Shown here: piece by piece, positions 7,930 to 18,693 of the stretch
Layout of the letters: every line of letters begins with the position of its first letter
Numbering within the stretch: the stretch's first letter is position 1
Source of the DNA: Isosphaeraceae bacterium
Lineage (GTDB): Bacteria > Planctomycetota > Planctomycetia > Isosphaerales > Isosphaeraceae
Length of the DNA: 64,000 nt
Reading direction: 5' to 3'
Assembly (NCBI GenBank): GCA_026004735.1
Contig: BPJS01000001.1
Coordinates: 3,111,641 to 3,175,640, forward strand
The notes under the pieces: model-generated
What the model was told of the DNA's origin: nothing
What the model saw: only the letters and a program-made list of their open reading frames with translations
The model's database searches: none
Translations under genes and position numbers: made by a program

Positions 7930-10900
7930 ATGCCGTCCGCCCTCACCTCGGTGATCGTCCGGGGCCACGACGCGGCCGACGACCTGCGGCGCTGCGTCCG
8001 GGCGCTGGCGCGCCACACCCGGCCGCCCTGGGAGCTGGTCGCCGTCGTCGACGGCCCCGAGGGCGGCCCGTCCGCCTACCTGGCCGGCGTCGCCGACGCG
8101 GCGCCGTTCCCGGTCCGCCTCGTCGCCGCGCCGCCGGGCATGGGCCCCGGCGCCGCCCTGGCCGCGGGCCTGGCCGCCGCGCGGGGCGACCCGCTGGTGC
8201 TGCTCGACCCCGCCTGCGTCGTCGCGGACGGCTGGCTCGACCAGCTCCTGGCCCTGGCCGGCTCCGACCCCTTGATCGGCCTGGCCGGCCCGATGAGCGA
8301 CGCCGCCCCGCTGCCGCAGCGCGCCGGGGCGCCGAGCCGCCTCGACCCCGCCGGCCCGGGGGCGTTCGCCGCGCGGTGGCGCGACGAGCGGCGGGGGACG
8401 TGGTTCCTCGCCGACGGGCTCTGGCCCGGCTGCCTGCTCCTCCGCCGCGCCGTGCTCGAGGCGGCCGGCGGCCTCGCCGACGCCGCGGACGCCGACGGCC
8501 TGGCGCGCCGGCTGGCGCACGCGGCGCGTCGAGCCGGGTACCGCGCCGCGGTGGCCCACGACTGCTACGTCCACGCGGGGCCGCCGGGGGCCGAGGCATC
8601 GGCGTCGTCCCCGCCGGCGGCCGCCGCCCGCGTCGAGGTGCTGTCGCGCGCCGCGTTCGCCCGGCTCTTCGGTTCCCCGGACACGTCGGGCGCCCTCTGC
8701 GGCTACACCCCGCCGGCCGACACCCACGCGGTGCTGGCGCTGCTGGCCCACGCCCGGCCGCGCCGGGTGCTGGAGGTCGGCACGGCGCTCGGCCACATGA
8801 CCGCCAACCTCACCGAGTGGACCCCCGACGACGCGACCGTCGTCACGCTCGGCCTGGCCCGCGGCATGGCCGGCTCGGGCGCGGCCGAGCAGGAAGTCGA
8901 GGCGCCCGACGCCGCGGACCTGGGCCGCCTGGCCGCCCACTTCGGCAAGGGCCATAAGGTCGACCTCCGGGTCGGCGACTCGCTCCGCTTCGACTTCGCC
9001 TCGGTGGCGCCGCTCGACTTCGCCTTCGTCGACGGCGGCCACGACCTCGAGCACGCCCTGGCCGACTCGCGCGGCGCGTACGCGGCGCTGGCCCCGGGCG
9101 GCTGGCTCGTCTGGCACGACTTCGGCTCCGACGTGCCCTGGGTGAAGGTCCGCGAGGCGATCGACCGGCTCGCCCCGGCCGAGACGGTCCACCACGTCGA
9201 GGGGACGCGGGTCGCCTTCCTGCGCAAGGGCCCGGCCGCCGCCTTCCCCGCGTCCGGGCGCCCGCTGCGGCTGGTCTGGGAGGGCGACGTCGACGGGCTG
9301 CACTCGCTGGCGCTGGTCAACCGGGCGCTCTGCCGGGAGCTGGCGGCGCGGGGGCACGACCTGGGGATCGTCCCGCCGCCGGGCCCGCCGCTCACGCCCG
9401 AGCGGCTGCCGCCCGACCCGCTCCTGGCCGGGCGCGTCGGCCGGGGGCCGCTCGCCGACGTCGAGGCCTGGGTGCGGCACGCCTGGCCGCCGCGGCTCGA
9501 CCCGCCGCCCTCGGGCCGCTGGGTCTGGATGCAGCCCTGGGAGTTCGGCCGGCTGCCGCGCGCCTGGCTGCCGGCCCTGGAGCGGGCCGACGAGGCGTGG
9601 GCCTATGGCCGCGCCGTGCGCGACGCCTACGTCGAGTCCGGCGTGCCGGCCGAGAAGGTCCACGTCGTGCCGCTGGGGTTCGACCCGGCCGCCTTCCGCC
9701 CGGGGCTCGAGCCGCTGCCCCTGCCGCCGGGGCCGGCGGTGCGGTTCCTCTACGTCGGCGGCACGATCCACCGCAAGGGGTTCGACCTGGCGGTCGAGGC
9801 GTTCGCCCGCGCCTTCGCGCCCGGCGACGACGTCGGCCTGGTCGTCAAGGGCATGGGCTCCGGCAGCTTCTACCGCGGCCAGACCGGCGAGGCGCTGATC
9901 GAGGGCCTCACGGGGCGGGGCTACCACGTCGAGGCGCTCGACGGGCCGCTCCCCGAGGCCGCGATGGCGCGGCTCTACGCGGCGTGCACGGCCGTGGTCG
10001 CGCCGTACCGGGGGGAGGGGTTCGCGCTGCCGGTCCTAGAGGCGATGGCCTGCGGCACGCCGGCGATCGTCACCGGCGCCGGGCCGTCGGACGACTACGC
10101 CGACGCGGCGACCGCGTACCTCGTGCCCGCGCGGCGCGTCGAGCTGCCCGAGGGCCGCGTCGGCGAGCTGGAGACGGCCGGCCGGCCCTGGCTCTGGGAG
10201 CCCGACCCGGACGCGCTGGTCGAGCACCTGCGGCGGGTCGCGTCCGACCCGGCCGGGGCCGCGTCGGTCGGCCGGGCCGCCGCGGCGCACGTCCGCGCCC
10301 GCTTCACCTGGTCGCACGCCGCCGACGCCGCCGAGGCCCGGCTGCGGGCCCTCGTCGAGGCCGGGCCGGCGGGCCCGGTCGCCGTAGCCCCGCCGCCTCC
10401 GCCCGCGGCGCGGCCGCGCGTCAGCCTGACGATGATCGTCCGGGACGAGGAGGCGAACCTGCCCGCCTGCCTCGAGTCGGCGCGCGGCCTGTTCGACGAG
10501 GTGGTCGTCGTCGACACCGGCTCGACCGACCGCACGCGCGAGCTCGCCCGCGCCGCCAGGGCCCGCGTCTTCGACTTCCCCTGGGTCGACGACTTCGCCG
10601 CCGCGCGCAACGCCGCCCTGGCCCGCGCCACCGGCGACTACGCCTTCTGGCTCGACGCCGACGACCGCATCGAGCCCGGGGAGCGGCCCCGCGTCGAGCG
10701 CCTGCTCGCCTCCCTGCGCCCCGGCGACCCGGCCGCCCACGTCGTGCGCTGCGCCTGCGACCCGGGCGAGGACGGCGGCGGGGGCGCCACCGTCGTCGAC
10801 CACGTCCGGCTCTTCCCCCTCCTGGAGGGCGTGCGCTGGGACTACCGCGTGCACGAGCAGATCCTGCCGGCGCTGCGCCGGCTCGGGGTGCCGGTGCGCT

Positions 10901-11514
10901 GGAGCGACGCGACGGTGCGGCACACGGGCTACGTCGACGCGGCGGTGCGGGCGCGGAAGCTGGCGCGCGACGAGGCGATCCTCCGCGCCGAGCTCGAGGA
11001 GCGCCCCGGCGAGCCGTTCATCCTCTTCAACCTCGGGGCGATCGCCATCGAGCGGGGCGACTGGGAGGCGGCGCTCGGGCACCTGGAGGCGAGCCTGGCC
11101 GCCTCGGCGCCCGCCGACTCGATCGTGCGGAAGCTCCACGCCCTGATCGCGCGGGCGCACCAGGGGCGGGGCGACCTGGCGGCGGCGCTCTCCGCCTGCC
11201 GCCGCGGGCTGGAGGCCGACCCGGGCGACGCCGAGCTCTGGTTCCGCCGCGCCGTGGCGCACCGGGGCCGCGGCGAGCCGGCCGAGGCCGAGGCGTGCTG
11301 GCGGCGCGTCCTGACGCTCTCGCGCCCGGAGGTGTTCGCGTCGGTCGACATGGGGATCTACGGGCACCTGACGCGGCGCAACCTCGCCGCGCTGGCCGAG
11401 GAGCGGGGCGACGCGGCGGAGGCGCGGGCCCTCTGGGAGGCGGTGCTCGCCGAATGCCCCGGCGACCCCGAGGCGGCGGCGCGCCTGGCGGCGGGGCGGG
11501 AGGGGGCGCCGTGA
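7930..11514 (+). CDS. Giant glycosyltransferase with methyltransferase and TPR domains
   Basis: A 1194-residue cytoplasmic enzyme with several modules. Residues about 1-220 resemble a GT2 glycosyltransferase (TSVIVRGHDAADDLRRCVRA). About 250-430 form a class I SAM methyltransferase (RRVLEVGTALGHMTANLTEW, then FAFVDGGHDLEHALAD and WLVWHDFGSD). About 445-820 form a GT4 glycosyltransferase (FLYVGGTIHRKGFDLAVEAF, then PYRGEGFALPVLEAMACGTP). About 830-1000 form a second GT2 domain (SLTMIVRDEEANLPACLESA, VVVDTGSTDRT, WLDADDRIEP). The rest is TPR-like. The start at 7930 is where homology begins. It overlaps the next gene by GTGA, so the two are coupled. It may build a surface glycan or glycosylate proteins; the substrate is unknown. 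Confidence 0.85.
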   Translation: MPSALTSVIVRGHDAADDLRRCVRALARHTRPPWELVAVVDGPEGGPSAYLAGVADAAPFPVRLVAAPPGMGPGAALAAGLAAARGDPLVLLDPACVVADGWLDQLLALAGSDPLIGLAGPMSDAAPLPQRAGAPSRLDPAGPGAFAARWRDERRGTWFLADGLWPGCLLLRRAVLEAAGGLADAADADGLARRLAHAARRAGYRAAVAHDCYVHAGPPGAEASASSPPAAAARVEVLSRAAFARLFGSPDTSGALCGYTPPADTHAVLALLAHARPRRVLEVGTALGHMTANLTEWTPDDATVVTLGLARGMAGSGAAEQEVEAPDAADLGRLAAHFGKGHKVDLRVGDSLRFDFASVAPLDFAFVDGGHDLEHALADSRGAYAALAPGGWLVWHDFGSDVPWVKVREAIDRLAPAETVHHVEGTRVAFLRKGPAAAFPASGRPLRLVWEGDVDGLHSLALVNRALCRELAARGHDLGIVPPPGPPLTPERLPPDPLLAGRVGRGPLADVEAWVRHAWPPRLDPPPSGRWVWMQPWEFGRLPRAWLPALERADEAWAYGRAVRDAYVESGVPAEKVHVVPLGFDPAAFRPGLEPLPLPPGPAVRFLYVGGTIHRKGFDLAVEAFARAFAPGDDVGLVVKGMGSGSFYRGQTGEALIEGLTGRGYHVEALDGPLPEAAMARLYAACTAVVAPYRGEGFALPVLEAMACGTPAIVTGAGPSDDYADAATAYLVPARRVELPEGRVGELETAGRPWLWEPDPDALVEHLRRVASDPAGAASVGRAAAAHVRARFTWSHAADAAEARLRALVEAGPAGPVAVAPPPPPAARPRVSLTMIVRDEEANLPACLESARGLFDEVVVVDTGSTDRTRELARAARARVFDFPWVDDFAAARNAALARATGDYAFWLDADDRIEPGERPRVERLLASLRPGDPAAHVVRCACDPGEDGGGGATVVDHVRLFPLLEGVRWDYRVHEQILPALRRLGVPVRWSDATVRHTGYVDAAVRARKLARDEAILRAELEERPGEPFILFNLGAIAIERGDWEAALGHLEASLAASAPADSIVRKLHALIARAHQGRGDLAAALSACRRGLEADPGDAELWFRRAVAHRGRGEPAEAEACWRRVLTLSRPEVFASVDMGIYGHLTRRNLAALAEERGDAAEARALWEAVLAECPGDPEAAARLAAGREGAP

Positions 11515-12716
11515 CCGGGCGGCTGCGGGTGCTGTTCGCCTCGACGCACGGCGTCCTCGACCCCTCCAGCGGCGCCGCGCTCTGCACCCGCGACCTCCTC
11601 GAGCTGCTCGCCGCCCGCGGCCACGACTGCCGCGCCGTCTCGACCGGCGTCCTCGACTTCGAGGCCGACACCCCGCTCGACGCCGCCCTGGCCGAGCTCG
11701 GCGTGGCGCTCCGGCCCGCCCGCGCGGAACTGGGCGGCGGAGATTCCGTCGAGGTCCGCGACGGCGTCGTCCACGGGGTGCGGGTCACGCTCGTGCCGAC
11801 CCGCTCCAGCCGCGCCGAGCGGGCGCCCGACCCCGACGAGGCCGCCGCCTGGCTCGCCCTGGCCGAGCGGGCCATCGACCGCTTCCGTCCCCACGCCCTG
11901 CTGACCTACGGCGGCCACCCGGCCGGGCTGGAGCTGATGCGCCGCGCGCGGCTGCGCGGCGTCCGGGTGCTGTTCCACCTCCACAACTTCGCCTACGACG
12001 ACCCCCGGGTCTTCACCGACGCCTCCGCCGCGATCGTCCCGTCCGAGTACGCCCGCCGCTTCTATCGCGAGCGCGTCGGCGTCGACGGGATCGTCCTGCC
12101 CGACCCGCTCCGCCCCGAGCGGGTCGTCGCGGCCGACCCCGAGCCGGCCTACGTCACGTTCGTCAACCCCCAGCCGGCCAAGGGCGTCACCGTCTTCGCG
12201 CGCATCGCGCTGGAGCTGGGCCGGCGGCGGCCCGATATCCCGCTGCTGGTCGTCGAGGGCCGGGGCGGCTCGGACTGGCTGGCCCGCGTGCCGCTGGACC
12301 TCTCGGGCCTGGCGAACCTGCACCGCATGGCGAACACGCCCGAGCCCCGCGACTTCTGGCGCGTCACCCGTGCGGTGCTCATGCCCAGCCTGTGGCGCGA
12401 GAGCCTGGGCCGGGTGGCGATGGAGGGGCTGGCCAACGGCCTGCCGGTGCTCGCCGGCGAGCGCGGCGCGCTGCCCGGGACGCTCGGCGACGCCGGCTTC
12501 GTCTTCGCGCTGCCCGAGCGCTGCGAGCCGGGCTCGGCCGAGGTGCCGACGGCGCGCGAGGTGGCCCCGTGGGTCCGGACGATCGAGCGGCTCTGGGACG
12601 ACGCGGCGTTCGAGGCAGAGCACCGCGCGCGGGCCCGCGCCGAGGCGGGGCGGTGGGCCGTCGACCCGCTGCTGGACCGCTACGAGGCGGCGCTGCGGGG
12701 CGTCGCGGGGCCATAG
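11511..12716 (+). CDS. GT4-family glycosyltransferase
   Basis: A 401-residue glycosyltransferase of the GT4/GT-B type. The Rossmann-like N-terminus reads LRVLFASTHGVLDPSSGAAL. The C-terminal nucleotide-sugar binding half has FVNPQPAKGVTVFARIALEL, LLVVEGRGGSDW and a donor-site box VLMPSLWRESLGRVAMEGLA. Length is usual for the family. Translation starts at a GTG overlapping the upstream stop by four bases (GTGA), so it is made with the giant glycosyltransferase and probably acts on the same glycan. Acceptor and sugar are unknown. Confidence 0.85.
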   Translation: MTGRLRVLFASTHGVLDPSSGAALCTRDLLELLAARGHDCRAVSTGVLDFEADTPLDAALAELGVALRPARAELGGGDSVEVRDGVVHGVRVTLVPTRSSRAERAPDPDEAAAWLALAERAIDRFRPHALLTYGGHPAGLELMRRARLRGVRVLFHLHNFAYDDPRVFTDASAAIVPSEYARRFYRERVGVDGIVLPDPLRPERVVAADPEPAYVTFVNPQPAKGVTVFARIALELGRRRPDIPLLVVEGRGGSDWLARVPLDLSGLANLHRMANTPEPRDFWRVTRAVLMPSLWRESLGRVAMEGLANGLPVLAGERGALPGTLGDAGFVFALPERCEPGSAEVPTAREVAPWVRTIERLWDDAAFEAEHRARARAEAGRWAVDPLLDRYEAALRGVAGP

Positions 12717-12857
12717 GCGCGTGGATGCGGAATCCGCGCGGAATTCCGTTGCGTCGCCCCGCGGGCGAGGTTCTACCTATGCGGGTCGGCCCCGCGGCGC
12801 CTCGCGCCCGGGCGCGGGGGCGGGGCCGGCGGGGCATCGCGGCGGGGGAGCCCTGCG
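12717..12857 (+). promoter_or_regulatory. Conserved upstream region of RHS copy 1
   Basis: The bases before RHS copy 1 closely match those before RHS copy 2 (about 21285-21419): a shared GCGTGGATGC near the start, TTGCGTCGCCCC in the middle, GCCCCGCGGCGCCT, and GGAGCCCTGCG just before the ATG. This conservation outside the coding sequence suggests a common promoter and ribosome binding site (GGGGGAG or GGAAGGAG). Confidence 0.45.
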
Positions 12858-15800
12858 ATGGGTCGCACCGAGTCGTTCACCGAGCGTCGGCGTCGTCGGC
12901 TGTCGCGGCAGGCCTCCGCCCTGGAGGTGCTGGAGGCCAGGAACTCGGTGGGCGACCTGTCCAGCCCGATGGGCCTGATGCACCGGGCGATCGCCGGCTC
13001 GGGGCTGGCGGCGGCGTTCGCGGCGGCCTGGCGGCCCCGGGCCGCCGAGGCGGCCGTGCCGATGGCCGCGCCGCGGCGCCGCGACCTCGCGCTCGACCCG
13101 GGGCCCGGGGCGTCGGTCGTGCCGGTGCGGATCGCGCCGATGCCGGCGCGGCCGCGCGACGGCCTGCGCGCCGCGTACGCGAGCCTGCTGCCGCCGGCCG
13201 ACTGGCCGACGCTGACGCCGATGCCGGCGCCCGGGCCCGACTCGTTCGGCGGCAGCTCGCCCCCGGCCGCGGACCAGCCGGCCGGCGCGGGCCCGGTCCG
13301 GGGGGCGTCCGAGCCGGGCGGCGCGGCGGCGCGGGGGGCGATCACGCCGCTGCGGGCGACCCCGCGCCGGCCGGCGGCGAGGGCGGGGCGGGGGACGGCG
13401 GCGGCACCCGCGACGGCGGCGACGGCGGCACGCTCGCCGGCCTCGCCTCCGGGGGCGGCCCGCTGGAGGTCGACGACTCCGGCTCGTTCCCGGTCGGCGG
13501 CTTCGACGCCGGCGCCTCCACCGGCTCGTTCGCCAACTTCACGCTCTACACGCTCGACTACAACCACGGCACGGTGCTGTTCCCCGGCTTCGTCCAGGCC
13601 GCGCGGCTGAACTCGGCCGCCGACCTCCGCGCCCAGGTCAGGGACGACGTCGCCTCCGCCTACACCTTCAGCTGGGACACCACCGGCCTCGCGAGCTACG
13701 CGAGCGGGTTCTCCGGCGCCGCCACCCACCGGCTGACCTTCACCTGGAACTCCAACAACCCCGGCCAGCCGGCCACGGTCACGGCGACGCTCACCGCCAC
13801 CCAGTCGGCCACCGGCCTGCAGGAGGTCCAGACCTACTCGTTCCGCGTGCCCCAGGGCTCCGAGTCCGGCGCCATCGGCGGCGCCACCTGGCCCGGCTCG
13901 TACGCCGGCGCCGCGGCCCTGCCCGGTGGCGCGGCGTTCGACGCCCACGCCGGCTCGGTCGACGCCTACGCCGGCGCCTTCAACACCGCCATCGAGCTGC
14001 CCGCCTACAGCCCGAACCTCGCCCCCTGGGCGCTCGAGTACGACTCGCTCGCCGCCGACGCCCGGCCGATGGTCCTGGTCAACCACGTCCTCGACGCCGC
14101 CCTGGCCGTGCCCGACAGGACGAGCGTCCGCCTCACCTTCGACGGCTCCAACGGCACGACCTACTTCTACGACACGGCCGACTTCATCCCCGGCGACGTC
14201 GCCCGGTTCGCCGTCCAGGCCAACGCCACCGCCAAGGCGACCGGGCGCTACGACTACTCGGTCCGCGTCGTCGACGTCCGCGGCGGCTCGAACGCGACGA
14301 TCCCCTACGACGGCACCCTCACGCTGATCAACGAGAAGGACAGCCCCTTCGGCGCCGGCTGGACCCTGCGCGGGCTGAACCGCATCCATTCGGCCACCGG
14401 CGGCGTCATCCTGAACGTCGGCAAGGGCGAGGGCCTCTGGTTCACGGCGGGCACGTCGAGCGGCGGGGTGACCCCGTACACCAGCCCGGCGGGCGACTTC
14501 TCCACGCTCACCAAGACCGACGCCACCGGGGTCTACGCGCGCACGCTCAAGGACGGCACGAGGCAGCACTTCGACGCCAACGGCTACCAGACCGCGGCCG
14601 AGGACCGCAACGGGCTGCGCGTCACGTTCAGCTACGACGGCTCGAACCGGCTCCAGACGATCCTCGACCCGTACTCCCAGCGCACCACGTTCGCCTACGA
14701 CGGCAACGGCAAGCTCGACACCGTCACCGACCCGGCCGGCCGGGTCCTCGACGTCACGGTCAACGGCACCTCCGGCAACCTGACCTCGGCGATCCTGCCC
14801 GACAACGCCCGGCTGACGTTCACCTACGACGGCTCGAAGCGGATGACGGTCGTCCGCGACGAGCGCGACCACCGCACGACGATCGCCTACGACGCCGCCA
14901 ACCGCGTCGACTCGGTCACCCGCCCCGACCTGTCGACCCAGTCGTTCGACCCGTACCAGGTGCGCGGCTACGACACCTCGGGCACCTCGACGACCCCCGC
15001 GCCGGCCACCCTGCTGGCCGAGGCCCGCGCCACCCACGTCGACCCGAACGGCAACGCGACCGACCTCCGCGCCGACTGGCGCGGCCTGGGCCGCGCGAAC
15101 CAGGCGACCGACCCGCTCGGCAACGTGGCGACGGCCTACGTCGACACGAATGGCCTGGCCACCACGACGATCGACCGGCTCAACCGCATCACCTCCTTCG
15201 CCTACGACTCCAAGGGCAACCCGACCACCGTCAAGTGGCCCGACGGCAAGAGCCGGACCTACGCCTACAACGCCGCCTCGCAGGTCACCGAGGTCGCCGA
15301 CGAGAACGTCAACCGCACCACCTTCACCTACGACGCCGAGGGCAACCTGACCGGGGTCCGCGACCCGCTCTCCAACCGCACCACGTTCACCTACACCGCC
15401 AACGGCCGCGTCGAGACGGCCAGGGACCCGCGCTCGAACGTCACGACCTACCAGTACGACGCCCAGGACCGGCTCACGACGATCACCCACCCGGCCGTCG
15501 GCGGCTCGTCGGCGACGACCGTGCTCGCCTACGACTCCAAGGGCAACGTCGCGACGGTGACGAACGAGCGCGGCCACAGCGCCACTTACGCCTACGACGC
15601 CCTGAACCGGCTCACGGGCGAGAAGGACCGGCTCGGCAACCGCACGACGATCACCTACGACCTCGCCGGCAACCCGACCGTCGTCCAGCTCCCGACGCCC
15701 TCCGGCCAGACGGCCCGGACGACGACGTACGCCTACGACGCGATGAATCGCCTCACCACGATCACGGCGCCCCTGTCGCGGGTGACGAAGGTCGCCTACG

Positions 15801-18634
15801 ACTCCGGCGGCCGACCGGTCGCCGTCACCGACCCGCTCGGCCGGGTCGTGACGACCGCCTACGACGCCGCCGGCCGCGCGGTCGAGGTCGCGCGGCCCCA
15901 GGAGGGCGCGACCGTGCGCCGCGTCACGACGACCTACGACGCCGAGGGCCAGGCGCTGACCGTCAAGGACGAGCTCTCCCGCGTCACCACCTACACCTAC
16001 CACTCGCGGGGCTGGGTCCAGACGGTCACCGACCCCCTGGGCAACACGACGACCTACGTCTACTCGTTCACCGGCCGGCTCCAGTCGTTCAGCAACCCCT
16101 CCAGCGGCGGCGGCTCGCTCGTGCAGTACGGCTACGACGCGGCCGATCGGCTCGAGTACGAGCAGGACGCGCTCGGCAAGCGCACGACGACGGTCTACGA
16201 CTCCGGCGGCAACGTCGTCGCGCGGGTCGACGCCCTGTCGAAGCGCACGACGTTCACCTACGACGCGCGCGACCGGCTGGAGACGGTCAGGGACCCGCTC
16301 TCGAACGTGACGACGCTCGTCCACGACGCCGCCGGCAACCGCACGGTCGTCGTCGACCCGAACGGCAAGCGGACGACGACGGCGTACGACGCGCTGGACC
16401 GCGCCACGACGCTCACCGACGCCCGGGGCGGCGTCACCGAGCTGCTCTTCGACGAGGCGGGCCGGAACACGGCCGTCGTCGACCCGGTGCTCAACCGCAC
16501 GACGTTCCAGTACGACGCGGCCGACCGCGTGACGACGATGACCGACGCGCTCGGGACGGTGACGTATTCGTACGACCTGGGGGACCAGCTCACCGGCAAG
16601 ACGGACCGGCTGGGCCGGTCGGTCACGTTCGCCTACGACTCGGGCGGGCGGCGCACGAACGAGTGGTGGATCAACTCGGGCGGCACCGTCGCGCGCCGCG
16701 TCACCATGGCCTACGACGCCGCCGACCAGCTGACGAGCGTCGCCGACCCGGACGCCAACCTCACGTTCACCTACGACTCGGGCGGCCGCCTGACGGCCGC
16801 CGGCACCTCCGGCCCGGGGACCGGCCAGCCGGCGGTGACGCTCACCTACGGCCACGACCAGTCAAACAAGCGGACGAGCATGGTCGACAACCTCTCCAGC
16901 GTCGGCCGCACGACGTACGCCTACGACGCGGCGACGCGGCTGACGACGATCACGCGCTCGGTCGGCGGCACGCAGGGGCCGTGGGTCAAGTTCGCGTACG
17001 ACGACGCGCACCGCCGCACGGCCACCGAGCGCACGGTGGGCGGCACGGGGCTGAAGGTCGCCACCACGTTCTCGTACGACAACGCCGACCGGGTGACGAC
17101 GATCACGCACCGCAGCGTCACGGCCAGCGGCGGCACGACGATGCTCGCCACCTTCGCCTACGGCCACGACTCGGGCGGGCGGCTGACGACGGAGAGCAAC
17201 GCCGAGGGGCTGGCCACGTACACGTACGACGACACGAACCAGCTGACGGGGGTGGACAAGTCGGGCACCGCCAGCGACGAGTCGTTCGGCTACGACCTGA
17301 ACGGCAACCGGAACACCGCCGACTACGCCACGACGACCGGAAACCGGATGACGGCGGCGCCGGGGTACACGTTCGGGTACGATGCCGAGGGGAACATGAC
17401 GACGCGCACGCAGCTCAACGGGGCGGGGACGGCGGACGACGTGGTGACGACCTTCGCCTACGACCACCGCAACCGCCTGACCGGCGCCACCTCGACGGTG
17501 AACGGGTCGGTGACGATGCGCGCCACGTACGCGTACGACCCGGTCGACAGGCGCATCAAGACCGACGTCGACCTCGACGGCGCCGGGGCGGGCGCGGCGA
17601 CGGTGACGTGGACGAGTTACGACGGCCTGAACGCCTACGCCGACTTCGACGCGGCCGGCGCCGTGACGAAGCGCTACCTGTTCGCCCTGGCGGTGGACGA
17701 GCTGCTGGCGCGCACCGACGCGAACGGGTCGAACGCCGACTGGTACGGCACCGACCGGATGGGCACCGTCCGCGACATCTTCGACGCGGGGACCGCGGCG
17801 GTCGAGTACCACACCGGCTACACGGGCTTCGGGGACAGGGCGTCCGAGACCGGGACGGGCGGCGACCGCTACGGCTACACCGGCCGCGAGCACGACTCGG
17901 GGACGGGGCAGCGCGGGCACCGCAGGCGGTACACCTTCCTCGGCCGCTGGACGCAGCTGGACCCGATCGGGTTCGCCGCGGGGGATTCAAACCTTTACAG
18001 ATATGTGGCCAACGCTCCGCACGAGTGGAGTGATCCGACTGGGGCCCTGCAAGAGCCATCGCGGCCCAGCATGCCTTGGGAGGATCTTCTGAACGGATCT
18101 CTCGATGAGGTGCTTGACTTCGGACTCAATTTCGGTCGCGAAGAGTTGTTCAAGAGGTGGAAACTCAAGATTCAGGAATACGATCGCCAGCGAGGTCCAA
18201 TTCTTGTCCCACCGATTTTCTCGTTGCCATCTCGACCGAAACCCGCCAACCCATTCCCGATCTTCTCAAATCCGTTCCTCAACGAGCTTCAAGATGAGTT
18301 TGGGCGACCGACAATTACTCTTCCCCCTATCCGGCTTCAGCCTCCTGGTGAAAGTGAGGTGGTTGTAATACCGCGCTTTGGAAGTGATCGCATCAGTGCC
18401 GAGCTACGGGTAACGCGGGCATTTGAACAGGGAGGCAGTCTGATCACCAGCAGTTCATTTGAGTACTTCAGTGATGGGTCTACTTATGTCCTGACCAAGC
18501 TAGAGTACCATAGGAGGTTTCTTAATCGTGATTGGTCATTGCAGTTCCAACATGGGCACAGCGCTGGCCCTGCAGGCAGCGATTTTGGCGTGGGGATGTC
18601 GATCGGCGTAAGTGGCTATGATTCAAGACGTTAA
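12858..18634 (+). pseudogene. RHS/YD-repeat giant protein, copy 1, frameshifted near N-terminus
   Basis: This is a polymorphic-toxin-type RHS protein. The N-terminus (MGRTESFTERRRRRLSRQAS, with the ALEVLEARNSVGDL motif) is read from 12858. The roughly 1700-residue body lies in another frame after position 13356. Compared with copy 2, 91 bp are missing exactly at a GCGGG direct repeat, and this shifts the frame. The body carries many YD repeats (GNLTGVRDPLSNRTTFTYTA and variants) and ends in the RHS core boundary DPIGFAAGDSNLYRYVANAP then DPTG at about 17955-18041. The last 197 residues are unique and lower in GC. The body frame is open back to an ATG at 12725, so a protein lacking the normal N-terminus is possible. 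Confidence 0.8.
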
Positions 18635-18693
18635 TCTGTCAACTCACGCCGCGGCGTCACCGCGATGTCACTTCAAGAGCAGGAGCGTAATCG

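Noticed and set aside
7864..9927. 687-residue minus-strand frame opposite the giant glycosyltransferase
   Set aside because: Antisense shadow; the plus strand carries clear enzyme motifs throughout.
12773..16855. Very long minus-strand open frames opposite RHS copies 1 and 2 (also 21351-24812)
   Set aside because: They are antisense shadows: Val/Arg/Gly-rich repeats made by the YD-repeat codons on the other strand, with no independent fold or ribosome binding site.
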